Below are positions 17,130-27,252 of a DNA stretch of 64,000 bases, one piece after another. Under the pieces are notes generated by a model. The model saw only the letters and a list, made by a program, of their open reading frames with translations, was not told the origin of the DNA and made no database searches. Each line of letters opens with the position of its first letter. The first letter of the stretch is position 1. The stretch is from Verrucomicrobiota bacterium (GTDB lineage: Bacteria > Verrucomicrobiota > Verrucomicrobiia > Opitutales > UBA953): NCBI GenBank assembly GCA_015061905.1, contig SUVQ01000005.1, positions 95,192 through 159,191 on the forward strand, read 5' to 3'. The position numbers and the translations under genes are program-made.

Positions 17130-19703
17130 ATGAATTTTGAAATGAAAAAGCCGGAAGTGCTCGCGCCCGCAGGCGGGTGGGAATGCGCGAAAGCCGCCGT
17201 CGAAAACGGCGCGGACGCAATTTATTTCGGCGTCGGGCGCTTCAACGCCCGTGTGCGCGCGGACAATTTTGTCGCCGACGATTTGCCCAAGCTGATGAAA
17301 TTTCTCCATCGGCGCGGCGTGCGCGGCTACGTTACGTTTAACACGCTGATTTTTTCAAACGAACTCGAAGAAGCGGAAAAGGAACTTCGTAAAATCATCG
17401 CTTCCGGCGTGGACGCGGCGATCGTGCAGGATGTCGGCATTGTGCGCCTGATTCGCAAAATTTCGCCGGATTTTCCCGTTCACGCGTCGACGCAAATGAC
17501 GGTTTCCTCCGCCGCCGGCGTGCGTTTTGCGCGGGAACTCGGCGCGTCGCTCGCGGTGCTTTCCCGCGAAGTGAACGTCGGCGAGCTGGAGCAAATCGTC
17601 GCGCGCGGGAACGCGAATCCGGCGGAATCGCTTCCGCTCGAAATGTTCGTGCACGGCGCATTGTGCGTGGCGTATTCCGGACAATGCCTGACGAGCGAGG
17701 CACTCGGCGGTCGCTCCGCCAATCGCGGCGAGTGCGCGCAGGCGTGCCGCTTGCCGTATGAATTGATTTGCGACGGCGAAAAAGTGCCGCTCGGCGCGCG
17801 CCGTTACTTGCTTTCGCCGCGGGACTTGGCGGGCGTGGAAATGCTTCCGGAGCTGATGCGCCTCGGCGTGCGTTCGCTCAAAATCGAAGGTCGCCTAAAA
17901 ACTCCGGAATACGTCGCTTCTGTAACGCGCGTTTATCGCGACAGCGTAGATCGTATCCACGAAATGATTACGGACGGCGTTCCCGCCGAAACGCTTTCCG
18001 CTTTCGCCAAACAATTGCGGGAACGCCACGCCTACGCGCTGGAGATGGCGTTTTCACGCGGGCTTTACACGGGCTGGATGCGCGGCATCAATAATCGCGA
18101 GCTCGTTCACGCGCGCTTCGGAAAAAAGCGCGGCGTATTTCTCGGGGAAGTTTCCGGCTTCGGCAAAGACGGCGTTTTCGTGCATCTGAAAGCAGCGCTG
18201 AAATCCGGCGACGGCGTAGTTTTCGACGCGGGAAAACCGGAAGAAAAAGAGGAGGGCGGCTACGTTTACGGCGTAGAAAAAGCGCGCGGGAGCGGCGAAG
18301 TTTTCGTGCGCTTCGCACGCGCCGGAATCCGCTGGGAGCGCGTGCGCCGCGGAGATAAACTTTGGAAAACCTCCGATCCCGCGCTCACGGCAAACATCCG
18401 AGAAACCTTTGCCGGAGACCTGCCGCACTGGGCGCGCGAAATCAACATGCGTGTTTTCGCCGAAACCGGAAAACCGCTCCGCGCGGAATGCGACGATGCC
18501 TGCGGGAACGCGGTTTCGGCGGAAATCGGCGACGCGCTTGTTCCCGCAACAAATAAACCGGCAAGCGACGCGTGGCTACGCGAACAGTTCGCCCGGCTCG
18601 GCGGGACGGGATATTTTTTGGACGAATGGAAATCGGAGATTTCCGGCGCGCCGCTCGTTCCCGCAAGCGTCGCCAACAAGTTGCGCCGCACGCTCGTCGA
18701 AAAGCTCAACGCCGCCCGCGAAAACTCCGTGAAGTGGACAATTTCGGGGGCGAAGACATTCCTGTCTTCGCCGCATGGCTCGGGAACGAAAGAGACAGCG
18801 GATTTGTCCGGTGTTCCCGATGGTTCGTCGCTCCCTCGCGGAAGGTCGGAATGTTTTCCCTCCCGCTTGATTCCTGTGGTTCGGGAATTGGCGCAGGTGG
18901 AGGCGGCTCTGGCGTTCGGCGCGAAAACAATTTACGCGGAGTTTGAAAATCCGCGCGATTACCGCATTGCTGCAGAGCGCGTGCACGCCGTTCCCGGGGC
19001 GGAGTTTTGGGCGCAGCCGCCGCGCATTTTCAAGCAGGCGGCAGACGAAGCCGGCATTTTGCGCGTTGTGCGCGAATGCGGCGCGGACGGTTTTCTCGTG
19101 CGTGCTCACGAACATCTCTACGCGTTCGCGGGAACGCGTGTGCGCGGAGATTTTTCGCTGAACGTAGCGAATCATCTTACGGCGGATTATTATTTGCGTG
19201 AACGCAATTTGGAACGTGTAACCGCGTCTTATGATATGAATTTGGAGCAACTTTGCGCGATGCTTGAGCGCGTTCCCGCGCCGGAGAAAATCGAAGTTAC
19301 GCTCCATCAGCACATGCCGATGTTTCACATGGAGCACTGTGTTTTCTGTTCGTTTTTGTCGGAGGGAAAAGATTTTCGCGACTGCGGGCGTCCCTGCGAA
19401 AAACACGTTGTGCGTTTGCGAGACCGCACGGGCTTGGAGCATCTTGTCAAAGCCGACGCGGGTTGCCGCAACACGGTTTACAACGCGCGCGCACAGACGG
19501 GCGCGGAGTTTTTCGAGGAAATCCGTTCCCGCGGCGTGCGCTTTTTCCGCGTGGAATTTGTCGACGAATCTCCGGCTCTCGTGACGGAAATTCTCGAACG
19601 CTATCGCGATTTGCTGGCGGGAAAAATCGACGGGAACGCGCTTTGGCGCGGACTTCGCCTCGAATCCAAGCTCGGCGTTACGCGCGGCACGCTGAAAGGC
19701 TGA
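17130..19703 (+). CDS. U32 family peptidase (RlhA/TrhP-like)
   Basis: Protein of 857 residues with an N-terminal U32 domain (KPEVLAPAGGWECAKAAVENGADAIYFGV). The family signature is around residues 170-215: LEMFVHGALCVAYSGQCLTS and NRGECAQACRLPYEL. Cysteine-rich C-terminal motifs (HMEHCVFCSFL, CGRPCEKH) resemble RlhA. E. coli relatives RlhA and TrhP help to hydroxylate 23S rRNA or tRNA. The start is set by an AGGAG eight bases before the ATG at 17130. At residues ~535-585 there is a low-complexity segment with no family match that contains a small hairpin (18750-18771). The gene is convergent with priA, with only 13 bp between stops. Whether it modifies rRNA or tRNA cannot be told. Confidence 0.88.
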   Translation: MNFEMKKPEVLAPAGGWECAKAAVENGADAIYFGVGRFNARVRADNFVADDLPKLMKFLHRRGVRGYVTFNTLIFSNELEEAEKELRKIIASGVDAAIVQDVGIVRLIRKISPDFPVHASTQMTVSSAAGVRFARELGASLAVLSREVNVGELEQIVARGNANPAESLPLEMFVHGALCVAYSGQCLTSEALGGRSANRGECAQACRLPYELICDGEKVPLGARRYLLSPRDLAGVEMLPELMRLGVRSLKIEGRLKTPEYVASVTRVYRDSVDRIHEMITDGVPAETLSAFAKQLRERHAYALEMAFSRGLYTGWMRGINNRELVHARFGKKRGVFLGEVSGFGKDGVFVHLKAALKSGDGVVFDAGKPEEKEEGGYVYGVEKARGSGEVFVRFARAGIRWERVRRGDKLWKTSDPALTANIRETFAGDLPHWAREINMRVFAETGKPLRAECDDACGNAVSAEIGDALVPATNKPASDAWLREQFARLGGTGYFLDEWKSEISGAPLVPASVANKLRRTLVEKLNAARENSVKWTISGAKTFLSSPHGSGTKETADLSGVPDGSSLPRGRSECFPSRLIPVVRELAQVEAALAFGAKTIYAEFENPRDYRIAAERVHAVPGAEFWAQPPRIFKQAADEAGILRVVRECGADGFLVRAHEHLYAFAGTRVRGDFSLNVANHLTADYYLRERNLERVTASYDMNLEQLCAMLERVPAPEKIEVTLHQHMPMFHMEHCVFCSFLSEGKDFRDCGRPCEKHVVRLRDRTGLEHLVKADAGCRNTVYNARAQTGAEFFEEIRSRGVRFFRVEFVDESPALVTEILERYRDLLAGKIDGNALWRGLRLESKLGVTRGTLKG
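18750..18771. repeat. Hairpin repeat variant inside the U32 gene
   Basis: Arms GCGAAGACA and TGTCTTCGC around the loop TTCC. It has the same layout as the GAAGCGACA family but a changed arm, and it lies in a low-complexity in-frame insert of the U32 protein. Confidence 0.5.
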
Positions 19704-19716
19704 CGCGGGAACGCGC

Positions 19717-22149
19717 CTATCCGATGTCGACCGGGTCGACGTCGAGAAGGTCTATAACGTCCTGCGGCCACGGGAACGCGTTGCGCAGCTGCAAGAGATG
19801 CGAGCTTGCACGCACGACGTTGTCGCAAAAATACCAAATGTGGAAGCGGTAGTTGTCTTGGATTTTTTCCGTCGGGCAGGGCGCGGGACCGCGAATTTCG
19901 CAAAGATCCGGTGCGTGTTTTTCCAAAAAATCCGCCCAGTGGTCGGCGGTTTCTTCGACGAGTTCCGCATTTTGTCCGCGAAATAAATGGCGGATGACGT
20001 GGCGTTGCGGCGGGTAACCGAATTCTTTGCGGCGTTCCAATTCGTCTTCGAGAAATTCGTCAAAATCGGCGCGCTTGGCGAATTGAATTGGCGCGGCGTG
20101 CGGCGTGAAGGTTTGAACGAGCACTTCGCCTTCGAGCGTTCCGCGTCCGGCGCGCCCGGCGACTTGGACGAGTAACTGAAACGTGCGTTCCGCCGCGCGA
20201 AAATCGGGAACGTGGAGCGAGACATCCGCATCGAGAATGCCCGCGAGCGTAACCTTGGGAAAATCCAAGCCTTTGGCAATCATCTGCGTGCCGAGCAAGA
20301 TATCGATTTTCCCCGCGCGAAAATCGCTGAGGATTTTCCGGAACTCGTTTTTTTTCGACATTGTGTCCGCGTCGAGGCGCACGGCGACGGCATCGGGAAA
20401 AATGTTTTTCAAAATTTCCTCGGCGCGTTGTGTGCCGAATCCCCGCCAACGAATTTTCGGTGAACCGCACGCGGGACACCGCGATGCGGCGGGTTCGACG
20501 TGGTCGCAAAGGTGGCAGCGCATCAACTCTTCCGCCCGATGATAGGTGAGCGCGGACGAGCAATGCGGGCAGGTGATGACGTGTCCGCAATCCGGACAAA
20601 TGAGCGCGCGCGAGTAACCGCGCCGGTTCAGGAAAAGAATGCTTTGTTCGCGGCGTTCGAGGCGTTCCCGCAGAGCGTTAATGAGCGTGCGCGAGAACGT
20701 GGTTTGCCCGCTTGTGTGAAGAATTTCGCGCCGCATATCGATGATTTTCATCGGCGGGAACGCGCGGTCATCCACACGTTTGGTGATGCGATTCAGGAAA
20801 TATTTTCCGTTGCGGGCGTTGTAAAAACTTTCAAGCGAGGGCGTCGCCGAGCCGAGCACGCAAACGGCATTGCAGAGGTGCGCGCGGAAGACGGCAACGT
20901 CGCGCCCGTGGTAAAACGGTGTTTCGCCCTGCTTAAAAGAAGGCTCGTGTTCCTCGTCGACAACGATGAGGCGAAGATTTTTCAGCGGAGCAAAAATTGC
21001 CGAGCGCGCGCCGACGAGGAGTCGCGCTTCTCCGCGAGCCATCGCCATCCACGCGTCGTAGCGTTCGCCGGCGGAAAGATTGCTGTGCCAGACGACGATT
21101 TGCGTCGCGCAGTCCGAGAGGCGGGAACGCAGTCGTTCAACGGTTTGCGGGGTAAGCGCGACTTCGGGAACGAGGAAAATAGCGCTTCCGCCGTCTTCGA
21201 GAACTTTGCGAATAGAGCCGATGTAAACTTCGGTTTTCCCGGAGCCGGTAACGCCGTGGAGAAGGTGCGTGCGGAATTTTTTTTCGGACAAACTTTGCGA
21301 AATTGAATCGAGCGCGGCGCGTTGTTCCGCGTTAAGATCGGGCGGGAGCGCGGCGACGGTGTTCCCGCGGGCGCCGCCTTCAAAATCGTCGTTGTAGGCG
21401 AGGCGGGATTTTATCGAAACTGTTTCTTTCGCAATTCCTGAAAGTATCAACGCGTTAATTACATTTTCAGAAAACGGAAGCGAAGAACGGATAACCCCGG
21501 GAGAAGCGACATTCTTGTCGCTTTCGGCGGGAACGTGTTGAGGAAGAGAATTTTTTGCGTTGTTCGGAAGCTCTTGTCGCGAATCTTTTTTTTCGGGAAA
21601 AATTCGGGTATTCTGCGGAAGCGACAGGCGTGTCGCTTCTCCCGTTTTGAAGTTGAGGAGAAATTCATACAACGCGGCTTGTTTTTTGGCGCGACGGCGG
21701 AATTTTTCGAGTTCTTCCGGTGAAAGTTCCCGTGCAATCGAGACGTATTTTTCCGTAACGGGGCGAACTCCGCGGCGCACCGTTCCCGGCAAAACCGTTT
21801 GCAAAACGCTGTTGAGCGGCGCGGCGTAGTAGGCGGCAAGCCATTCGCAGAGTTTCAGCGTATCCGGCGTAAGCACGGGAACGTCGACGCACAACGCCGC
21901 GAGGTCACGCACTTTTTTCGCCCAAGCCGGAGCGGGAACGACTCCGGTTTTCCAAACGATTCCGAAATTTTCGCGGGAGCCGAGCGGGATTTTGACAAGC
22001 GAACCGAGAGCGGTTTTTCCGGAAAATTCTGCGGGAACGCGGTAAGTATACGCGCGCCCGCCGCCGTCGAAAGGCATGATTTCGACAAATTCGGCGGAGG
22101 CATCGGGGCGTTGATTCGCATTCGAAACTGTTTCCGGAAACCAGTCCAT
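19717..22149 (-). CDS. priA: Primosomal protein N' (replication restart helicase)
   Basis: 3'-5' DNA helicase that reloads the replisome at collapsed forks. From the ATG at 22149 it has 810 residues; an ATG at 22272 would add 41 unconserved residues. The N-terminal DNA-binding domain begins with GRAYTYRVPAE. Walker A is GVTGSGKTEVYI and the DEAH-type box is VVDEEHEPSFKQ. A zinc-binding set of four Cys pairs follows (CPDCGHVITCPHC, CHLCDH, CPACGSPKI), then the C-terminal helicase core. Residues ~168-217, in the winged-helix region, are an unconserved insert encoded by two hairpin repeats (21503-21523, 21615-21644) read in frame. It is convergent with the U32 gene and divergent from kbl. Confidence 0.93.
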   Translation of the reverse strand: MDWFPETVSNANQRPDASAEFVEIMPFDGGGRAYTYRVPAEFSGKTALGSLVKIPLGSRENFGIVWKTGVVPAPAWAKKVRDLAALCVDVPVLTPDTLKLCEWLAAYYAAPLNSVLQTVLPGTVRRGVRPVTEKYVSIARELSPEELEKFRRRAKKQAALYEFLLNFKTGEATRLSLPQNTRIFPEKKDSRQELPNNAKNSLPQHVPAESDKNVASPGVIRSSLPFSENVINALILSGIAKETVSIKSRLAYNDDFEGGARGNTVAALPPDLNAEQRAALDSISQSLSEKKFRTHLLHGVTGSGKTEVYIGSIRKVLEDGGSAIFLVPEVALTPQTVERLRSRLSDCATQIVVWHSNLSAGERYDAWMAMARGEARLLVGARSAIFAPLKNLRLIVVDEEHEPSFKQGETPFYHGRDVAVFRAHLCNAVCVLGSATPSLESFYNARNGKYFLNRITKRVDDRAFPPMKIIDMRREILHTSGQTTFSRTLINALRERLERREQSILFLNRRGYSRALICPDCGHVITCPHCSSALTYHRAEELMRCHLCDHVEPAASRCPACGSPKIRWRGFGTQRAEEILKNIFPDAVAVRLDADTMSKKNEFRKILSDFRAGKIDILLGTQMIAKGLDFPKVTLAGILDADVSLHVPDFRAAERTFQLLVQVAGRAGRGTLEGEVLVQTFTPHAAPIQFAKRADFDEFLEDELERRKEFGYPPQRHVIRHLFRGQNAELVEETADHWADFLEKHAPDLCEIRGPAPCPTEKIQDNYRFHIWYFCDNVVRASSHLLQLRNAFPWPQDVIDLLDVDPVDIG
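21503..21523. repeat. Hairpin repeat inside priA, copy A
   Basis: GAAGCGACA and TGTCGCTTT arms around the loop TTCT, preceded by CGG-GA as in the other family members. On the priA strand it is translated in frame as part of ESDKNVASPG. Confidence 0.75.
21615..21644. repeat. Hairpin repeat inside priA, copy B
   Basis: GCGGAAGCGACA and TGTCGCTTCTCCCG around the loop GGCG. It is translated in frame on the priA strand as GEATRLSLPQ. With copy A, about 90 bp away, it forms the linker insert of PriA. Confidence 0.78.
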
Positions 22150-22305
22150 TTTTTTTTCTGCCGAAAAATGAAAATCGCGTTCCCGTTTTCTTGCAAGGTT
22201 TTCCCGCATTTCGCTTCCGCCTTGAAAAACATTTTCCTTTCCGAAACGAAGAATCGGAGTAGAATTTTGCATTTCATAAATTCTCAATTTAATTCCTAAA
22301 AAACT

Positions 22306-23499
22306 ATGGCATACAAAAGCTATCTTGAAACCGTGAACGCGCGCCTCGCCGAAATCCGCGAAGCCGGGCTTTACAAGGAAGAACGCGTGATCGCCAGTCC
22401 GCAGGCGGCGCACATTCGCCTCGAAGACGGACGCGAAGTCATCAATATGTGCGCGAACAATTATCTCGGGCTCGCGGACAATCCGGACGTCATTAAAGCC
22501 GCGCACGAAGCGCTCGACAAATACGGCTTCGGTTGCGCCTCGGTTCGCTTCATTTGCGGCACGCAAACGATTCACAAACAACTCGAAGCCGCGATTTCGA
22601 AATTCCTCAAAACCGAAGACACAATTCTCTACGGCGCGTGCTTCGACGCGAACGGCGGGCTTTTCGAATGCCTCCTCAAAGAGGGCGACGCGATTATTTC
22701 CGACGAACTCAACCACGCCTCCATCATCGACGGCGTGCGCCTTTGCAAGGCGATGCGTTTCCGCTACAAAAATAACGACATGGCGGACCTCGAAGCCAAA
22801 CTTCAGGAAGCGCGTGCGGCGGGAGCGAAAAACATCATGATTTTCACGGACGGTTCGTTCTCGATGGACGGCGTTATCGCCAACCTCAAGGGAATCTGCG
22901 ACCTCGCCGACAAATACGATGCGCTCGTCGGTTTTGACGAATGCCACTCTACGGGTTGCCTCGGCGCGACGGGGCGCGGCACGCACGAACACTGCGGCGT
23001 CATGGATCGCGTAGACGTCATCACGGGAACGCTCGGCAAGGGGATTTCCGGCGGTTCCGGCGGCTTTACTTCGGGCAAAAAGGAAATCATTGATTTGCTC
23101 CGCCAGCAGTCCCGCCCGTATCTGTTTTCCAACTCGATTGCTCCGGCGGTGGTCGGCGGCGCGCTCAAGGCGCTCGAACTGCTTGAAAACGATCCGTCGT
23201 TTGTCCAACGCATTCAGGAAAACACGAAGTTCTGGCGCGAAGGTTTGACGAAAGCGGGCTTCAATATCGTTCCCGGCACGCACCCGGTCGTTCCCGTCAT
23301 GCTCGGCGACGCGCGTTTGGCGCAGGAATATTCCCGCCGCCTGCTCGAAAAAGGTATTTACGCGATCGGCTTCTTCTATCCGGTGGTGCCGAAAGGCAAG
23401 GCGCGTATCCGCACGCAAATTACGGCGGGACACACGCGCGCGGACTTGGAAAAAGCACTTGCGGCGTTCATCGAAGTCAAAAACGAGCTCGGAGCGTAA
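22306..23499 (+). CDS. kbl: 2-amino-3-ketobutyrate coenzyme A ligase
   Basis: PLP enzyme of the alpha-oxoamine synthase family, which cleaves 2-amino-3-ketobutyrate with CoA to glycine and acetyl-CoA in threonine breakdown. The 397-residue protein matches the standard length. It has [13 protein letters not shown], the substrate-region [39 protein letters not shown] and the PLP lysine in [13 protein letters not shown]. No threonine dehydrogenase gene lies beside it in this window. Relatives such as serine palmitoyltransferase and BioF share the fold, but the match to Kbl is close. Confidence 0.94.
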   Translation: MAYKSYLETVNARLAEIREAGLYKEERVIASPQAAHIRLEDGREVINMCANNYLGLADNPDVIKAAHEALDKYGFGCASVRFICGTQTIHKQLEAAISKFLKTEDTILYGACFDANGGLFECLLKEGDAIISDELNHASIIDGVRLCKAMRFRYKNNDMADLEAKLQEARAAGAKNIMIFTDGSFSMDGVIANLKGICDLADKYDALVGFDECHSTGCLGATGRGTHEHCGVMDRVDVITGTLGKGISGGSGGFTSGKKEIIDLLRQQSRPYLFSNSIAPAVVGGALKALELLENDPSFVQRIQENTKFWREGLTKAGFNIVPGTHPVVPVMLGDARLAQEYSRRLLEKGIYAIGFFYPVVPKGKARIRTQITAGHTRADLEKALAAFIEVKNELGA

Positions 23500-23528
23500 G
23501 AAGCGAGCTTAGAGTTTAAAGCTCAAAG

Positions 23529-23580
23529 AAAAGAGCGTTCCCGTTGCGACGAAAGTCGGTTCTCACGGGAACGCTCTTTT
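23529..23580. terminator. Terminator with GGGAACG-word stem after kbl
   Basis: Perfect 16-bp arms AAAAGAGCGTTCCCGT and ACGGGAACGCTCTTTT, with a nested CGAC-GAAA-GTCG hairpin in the loop and a T run. The stem is built from two opposed copies of the dispersed word. Just upstream is AGAGTTTAAAGCTC-type sequence, also seen after sucD. Confidence 0.9.
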
Positions 23581-23761
23581 TTTTCGCGCGGCGGCGCGAA
23601 GTTTTTCTTTAAGTAATTTCTCGCCTTTGTGTTTTTGTGCGATGCTCCGAAAAGAGATTTACAAGAGGGAACGGCTGAGCTTAAAAAAAACGTGAGATTT
23701 GATGTCCGTTCGCATTTTCCTGAAAATCTTTCACGAAGGTGTTTTAAATTCGTATTTGACG

Positions 23762-24970
23762 ATGCGATTTTGCCGAATAAGCTCTTCGCCGATGAGCCTA
23801 ATTCCGGAGCGCATAGCGGAGTCGTCCGCATCGGCGTATTTTTCCCGCATCGGGGAAATTTACGGCGGGGAAAAGGATGCGTTTTTGATAAACCCTTTTT
23901 GGTCGGAACAACAACGGGCGGCAGCGGAAACACTGATTCGGCTTTATTCCGAAAAAAAAAGCACGGGAACGCCGGGGAAAATTTTTATCGCCAGCGGCGG
24001 AAGCGGCGGGCGCATTCGTTTTATCGCGCATACGCCGGAAACGCTCGAAGCGAGCGCGCGAGCTCTTATTGCAGCTTTAAACCTGCCTTCGGGCGTGCCT
24101 CTGAACGGATTTGTCTGCCTGCCGCCGTGGCACGTGAGCGGGCTTATGCCGTGGGTGCGTTCCCGCGTTTCCGGCGGGAAAATTTTTGTAGCGGAAAACG
24201 GAAGCTTCCGCGAGGACGAGATTTTGCCGGAATTTCGGGAAAACTCCGGTGAATTTTGGATGAACTCTCTCGTGCCTACGCAATTGGCGCGTCTTCTCAA
24301 ACGTCCGGCGGGAATTGCCTGGTTGAAAAAATTTGATTTTATCCTGCTTGGCGGTGCACGCGTTCCCGCAGAATTAATCGCCCGAGCAAAGGAAGAAGGA
24401 TTGAATTTCGGAATCGGCTACGGAATGACGGAAACCGCCTCGCTCGTCGCGCTGTGGCGACCGCAGGACGGCGAAATGCTTGCGGGAACGCCGCTTCCGC
24501 ATGCAAAATTTTTTCTCACACCGGATTCCCGCATCGCGATTGAAGCGAGCTCGCTCGGCGAAACTTTAAATGAGAACGGGGAAATTTTGCCGAATCCCGC
24601 CGGACGTTTTTTTACTAACGACGAAGGGAAAATCGATGCTGACGGGCGTGTAATCGTGCTCGGACGAGCCGATCGCTACATCAATTCCGGCGGAGAAAAA
24701 ACAGATCCGGTATTGGTGGAAAATGTATTGCGAGCGGCGGGAGCGCAGGATGCGCTGGTAATCGGCGAGCCGGATCCGGAATGGGGCGAACGTGTAGTTG
24801 CACTGGTGAAAATTCCGGTGCCGGAAAATTTAATCGAAAAAATAAAAAAAGATTTGCCGCCGTGGATGCTTCCGAAACGGCTAATCGGCGTTCCCGCGTT
24901 GCCGTTTGACGCAAAGGGAAAGCTCGATAAGGAAAAGCTGAACGCCTTGCTTGCCGGCAACCCCGCTTAG
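23762..24970 (+). CDS. AMP-dependent acyl-CoA ligase, MenE-like
   Basis: Adenylate-forming ligase, about 402 residues, closest in layout and size to O-succinylbenzoate-CoA ligase of menaquinone synthesis. The phosphate-binding motif reads FIASGGSGGRIRF, in place of the usual SGTTGxPK with its lysine. Other motifs are FGIGYGMTETAS, GRFFTNDEGKID, GRADRYINSGGEK and the C-terminal PFDAKGKLDKEKL, which holds the catalytic lysine. The start is uncertain: ATG 23762 or ATG 23792. No other men genes are adjacent, so the substrate is inferred from similarity only. It stands alone between kbl and sucC, in the same direction. Confidence 0.72.
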   Translation: MRFCRISSSPMSLIPERIAESSASAYFSRIGEIYGGEKDAFLINPFWSEQQRAAAETLIRLYSEKKSTGTPGKIFIASGGSGGRIRFIAHTPETLEASARALIAALNLPSGVPLNGFVCLPPWHVSGLMPWVRSRVSGGKIFVAENGSFREDEILPEFRENSGEFWMNSLVPTQLARLLKRPAGIAWLKKFDFILLGGARVPAELIARAKEEGLNFGIGYGMTETASLVALWRPQDGEMLAGTPLPHAKFFLTPDSRIAIEASSLGETLNENGEILPNPAGRFFTNDEGKIDADGRVIVLGRADRYINSGGEKTDPVLVENVLRAAGAQDALVIGEPDPEWGERVVALVKIPVPENLIEKIKKDLPPWMLPKRLIGVPALPFDAKGKLDKEKLNALLAGNPA

Positions 24971-25108
24971 CGGCTCCGTTTCCCTTGTTTTTTGTGTTTT
25001 CGCTCTTGCGAAAATCGGCGAAGAGCGCAACAATAAAAAAACGAGCTCGCTTCACGGGAACGGTCTTTCCGGCGGGTTTATTCTAAATTATCCATCCTCA
25101 GTTATTTT

Positions 25109-26311
25109 ATGAACATCCACGAATATCAAGCGAAGCAGCTTTTTGCGGAATTCGGCATTCCCGTTCCCGCAGGCGTTGCTTGTCAGAAAGAAGAAGAATT
25201 CGCTGCGGCAATCGACCAGATTCCGGGCGGAGTTTACGTCGTCAAGTCCCAGATTCATGCGGGCGGGCGCGGCAAAGGCACGTTCACGGACGGCTATCAG
25301 GGCGGCGTCAAAGTAACGAAGACGAAGGAAGATGCGATTGCGGCGGCGAAAGCCATGCTCGGCAACACGCTCGTTACGAAGCAAACCGGTCCCGCAGGTC
25401 GCGTCGTGCGCACGATTTATTTCAACGAAGCTTCCTCGATTAAGCACGAATACTACCTCGCCGTTCTTCTCGACCGCGCGACCTCGAAGCCGGTCGTTAT
25501 CGCTTCCACGGAAGGCGGGATGAACATCGAAGAAGTCGCCGAAAAGACGCCGGAAAAAATCGCCAAGGTTTGGATCGACCCGGCAATCGGCATGCGCGCT
25601 TATCAGGCGGGCGAACTCGCGTTCGCGCTCGGCTTTGAAGGCGACGAAGCGAAGCAGTTCAAAAAGCTCGTGATGAACCTTTACAAACTCTTCGCGGCGA
25701 AGGACTGCTCGCTCGTCGAAGTGAACCCGATGGTTTCCACGAACGACGGGCAGGTCATCGCTCTCGACGCGAAAGTTTCTTTCGACGACAACGCGCTTTT
25801 CCGCCATCCGGAAATCGAAGCGCTCCGCGATATCACCGAAGAAGACCCGAAGGAAGTTGAAGCTCGTAAATACGACCTTAACTACATCGCGCTCGACGGC
25901 TCCATCGCGTGTCTCGTCAACGGCGCAGGGCTCGCCATGTCCACGATGGACATTATTAAGCACTGCGGCGGTTCTCCCGCAAACTTCCTCGACGTCGGCG
26001 GTTCCGCGACGGTTGAGCAGGTTACGGCTGCGTTCCGCATCATCACGCAGGACCCGAACGTCAAGGGCATTCTCGTCAACATCTTCGGCGGCATCATGAG
26101 CTGCCTCACGATTGCCGAAGGTATCGTTGCCGCCGCCAAGACGGTTGAAATCAAGGTTCCGCTGATCGTTCGCCTCGAAGGCAATCAAGTCGAAGAAGGC
26201 AAGAAAGTTCTCGCCGAAAGCGGCCTGAAAATCACGCCGGCGGACAGCCTTATCGACGGTGCGCGCAAGGCGGTTGCCGAAGTCAACGCTTACGTTGCCG
26301 CGAATCAATAA
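25109..26311 (+). CDS. sucC: Succinate-CoA ligase, beta subunit
   Basis: ADP- or GDP-forming succinyl-CoA synthetase beta chain, of the TCA cycle. The 400-residue protein has the ATP-grasp domain at the N-terminus ([43 protein letters not shown]) and the C-terminal ligase domain with [20 protein letters not shown] and NIFGGIMSC. It is followed after 23 bp by sucD. The gene has strong codon bias and only one copy of the dispersed GGGAACG word, in contrast to its neighbours. Confidence 0.97.
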   Translation: MNIHEYQAKQLFAEFGIPVPAGVACQKEEEFAAAIDQIPGGVYVVKSQIHAGGRGKGTFTDGYQGGVKVTKTKEDAIAAAKAMLGNTLVTKQTGPAGRVVRTIYFNEASSIKHEYYLAVLLDRATSKPVVIASTEGGMNIEEVAEKTPEKIAKVWIDPAIGMRAYQAGELAFALGFEGDEAKQFKKLVMNLYKLFAAKDCSLVEVNPMVSTNDGQVIALDAKVSFDDNALFRHPEIEALRDITEEDPKEVEARKYDLNYIALDGSIACLVNGAGLAMSTMDIIKHCGGSPANFLDVGGSATVEQVTAAFRIITQDPNVKGILVNIFGGIMSCLTIAEGIVAAAKTVEIKVPLIVRLEGNQVEEGKKVLAESGLKITPADSLIDGARKAVAEVNAYVAANQ

Positions 26312-26334
26312 TTTTTAAGAGAAAGATTTAGACA

Positions 26335-27219
26335 ATGAGTATTCTCGTCAACAAGAACACGCGAGTCGTCGGTCAGGGTATCACGGGTAAAGCCGGATCC
26401 AAGCACGCACTCAACAACATTACTTACGGCACGAACTACGTTGCGGCGGTAACGCCGGGTAAGGGCGGGCAGAAGTTCAACGATTCGCTTCCGGTTTTCA
26501 ACACGGTCCGCGAAGCCGTTGAAAAAGAAGGCGCGAACACGTCCGTTATCTTCGTTCCGCCGCCTTTTGCGGCAGAAGGGATTATGGAAGCGATCGACGC
26601 GGGCATTCAAACCATCGTCTGCATCACCGAAGGAATTCCGGTGCGCGATATGGCGCTCGTGAAGGAAAAACTTCGCCAGGCTCCGGGCGTTCGCCTCATC
26701 GGTCCGAATTGCCCCGGTATCATGACGCCGGGCGAATGCAACATCGGTATTATGCCGGGCTACATCGCCAAGCCGGGTCGCGTCGGTATTCTTTCCCGCT
26801 CGGGAACGCTGACCTACGAAGGTATGTATCAGCTCACGCAACGCGGCTACGGGCAATCGACTTGCGTCGGTATCGGCGGCGACCCGATTCAGGGTCTCAC
26901 GCACCTCGACGTTGTCAAACTCTTCAATGAAGACCCGGACACGGACGCGATTCTGATGATCGGCGAAATCGGCGGCACTGCCGAAATCGAAGCTGCCGAA
27001 TACATCAAAGAACACGTTAAGAAACCGGTCGCGGCGTTTATTGCCGGTCGCACGGCTCCTCCCGGTCGCCGCATGGGGCACGCCGGCGCGGTCGTCGGCG
27101 GCAAAGGCACTTCGGCGGAAGACAAGGTTCGCGCGCTCCAAGCGGCAGGCATCGCCGTTGCGGAAACGCCGTCGCACCTCGCCGAAGCGCTTCTTTCCGT
27201 TTGGAATCCGAACGCGTAA
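26335..27219 (+). CDS. sucD: Succinate-CoA ligase, alpha subunit
   Basis: Alpha chain of succinyl-CoA synthetase, binding CoA and carrying the phosphohistidine. The 294-residue protein has the Rossmann CoA-binding domain ([15 protein letters not shown]), [14 protein letters not shown] and the active-site histidine in [13 protein letters not shown]. It forms an operon with sucC and ends at a strong terminator. Only one copy of the dispersed word is present. Confidence 0.97.
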   Translation: MSILVNKNTRVVGQGITGKAGSKHALNNITYGTNYVAAVTPGKGGQKFNDSLPVFNTVREAVEKEGANTSVIFVPPPFAAEGIMEAIDAGIQTIVCITEGIPVRDMALVKEKLRQAPGVRLIGPNCPGIMTPGECNIGIMPGYIAKPGRVGILSRSGTLTYEGMYQLTQRGYGQSTCVGIGGDPIQGLTHLDVVKLFNEDPDTDAILMIGEIGGTAEIEAAEYIKEHVKKPVAAFIAGRTAPPGRRMGHAGAVVGGKGTSAEDKVRALQAAGIAVAETPSHLAEALLSVWNPNA

Positions 27220-27252
27220 GAGAGCTTAAAGATTAGAGCTTAACGCTTAAAG

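Noticed and set aside
22273..23433. Extension of the priA frame upstream to 23433
   Set aside because: It overlaps kbl in antisense; PriA homology begins only near 22149.
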